From UBA1181 sp045226255 (lineage in GTDB: Bacteria; Bacteroidota; Bacteroidia; Bacteroidales; Paludibacteraceae): a DNA stretch of 41,530 bases. The stretch lies in the NCBI GenBank assembly GCA_045226255.1, contig JBGVCG010000039.1, positions 1-41,530 on the forward strand. The letters are read 5' to 3'. This document shows, in pieces, positions 41,128 through 41,530 of the stretch; position 1 is the first letter of the stretch, and the number at the start of each line of letters is the position of its first letter. The notes beneath the pieces were generated by a model. That model was not told the DNA's origin, searched no databases, and saw only the letters and a list, made by a program, of their open reading frames with translations. Position numbers and translations under genes: made by a program.

Positions 41128-41283
41128 TTCTCTGTGTAAATAGGGAGTGGATTTTATGCCTAAATGTGGTCGATTGGGTATATGAACCGATAATTCTATG
41201 GTTATATCTCCTATTGCCTCTAAATTTTTTCTTCCTGAAACACAGCGCGTTGTAAAAAAGTGGCAAAAAAAGATGTTGAAAAG

Positions 41284-41315
41284 TTTGGCGGGAAACGCGG
41301 AAGGCCGTACTTTTG
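41284..41315 (+). promoter_or_regulatory. rRNA operon promoter
   Basis: TTTG (41284-41287), a 20-base spacer and TACTTTTG (41308-41315). The block GGCCGTACTTTTGCACCCGC and the later AGAGAGATCTTTGA are familiar from leaders before Bacteroidales 16S genes. A-tracts at 41251-41270 may act as an upstream element. The leader runs from about 41322 to the 16S start. Open frames through this region are not genes. Confidence 0.85.
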
Positions 41316-41513
41316 CACCCGCTTTCGGAAACGAAAAGCCCCCCGGGCGGAGGCCGGAGGGGACGAAGAGAGAGATCTTTGAGGAAATTGATCGAGACAG
41401 CAGGAAAATGCATAAATGCAAGGGAAGAGGCAAGCGCATAGGAATATGCGCTCCAACAATTCCACAGACAGAATAATACGGACACCGAGCTAGGAAACAA
41501 AAAAAAAACAATT

Positions 41514-41530
41514 CATACAACGGAGAGTTT
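41514..41530 (+). rRNA. rrs: 16S ribosomal RNA, first bases only
   Basis: The last bases, ACAACGGAGAGTTT, match the start of 16S rRNA just before the universal GATCCTGGCTCAG site. The gene continues outside the window. The exact mature 5' end is approximate. Confidence 0.8.

Noticed and set aside
41090..41520. Open frames in the rRNA leader
   Set aside because: They overlap the rRNA promoter and leader, which explain the sequence better.

Overview
The window reads as a chromosomal segment of a fibre-degrading member of the order Bacteroidales (phylum Bacteroidota), most like a gut or rumen organism. Three things point there. Promoters follow the Bacteroidota pattern (TTTG, about 19 bases, TAnnTTTG) rather than the sigma-70 pattern. 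Secreted enzymes end in type IX secretion (T9SS) sorting domains. The window ends in a typical Bacteroidales rRNA promoter and leader, running into the first bases of a 16S rRNA gene. Large T9SS-borne multi-enzyme xylanases without SusC/SusD neighbours resemble the scheme reported for uncultured rumen Bacteroidota such as 'Candidatus Paraporphyromonas'; the genus is my inference.

Left part (1-15.8 kb): three large secreted xylan enzymes surround a housekeeping block. They are a truncated tandem GH11 xylanase (1-1140, minus), a CE6-GH11-CBM6-CE15-T9SS protein (1599-5336, minus) and a CE1-CBM6-GH43-CBM6-like-T9SS protein (12754-15840, plus). Together they cover backbone cleavage, deacetylation, glucuronoyl and feruloyl ester cleavage, and side-chain or xyloside removal. 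Between them lie a HAD phosphatase, a polyprenyl-phosphate-sugar synthase-like GT2 coupled to a membrane glycosyltransferase with a C-terminal MORN-repeat tail, and the korAB 2-oxoacid:ferredoxin oxidoreductase.

Middle (15.8-24.1 kb): an intact ORF6N/PLD-like gene is followed by a broken 5' piece of a second ORF6N gene. Next come an AraC regulator and a divergent RND efflux operon (MFP-RND-OMF). After the operon lie a decayed copy of a small intergenic repeat and a third ORF6N-like scrap. A long palindrome inside the intact ORF6N gene recurs in that scrap with a compensatory base-pair change. The efflux cassette may have landed in an old ORF6N locus.

Right part (24.1-41.5 kb): CPBP protease, argB, mscL, nudC and a Cu/Zn-type permease fused to an HMA domain are followed by secreted metallopeptidase-like proteins (DUF6055-like; M60-like between two BspA-type leucine-rich modules). 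Two tandem TonB-C proteins lie among these. Then come sodB, the ychF-mnmA pair, an unknown lipoprotein, a Dabb protein and the rRNA operon start. Function calls rest on motifs read by eye; no database search was run.
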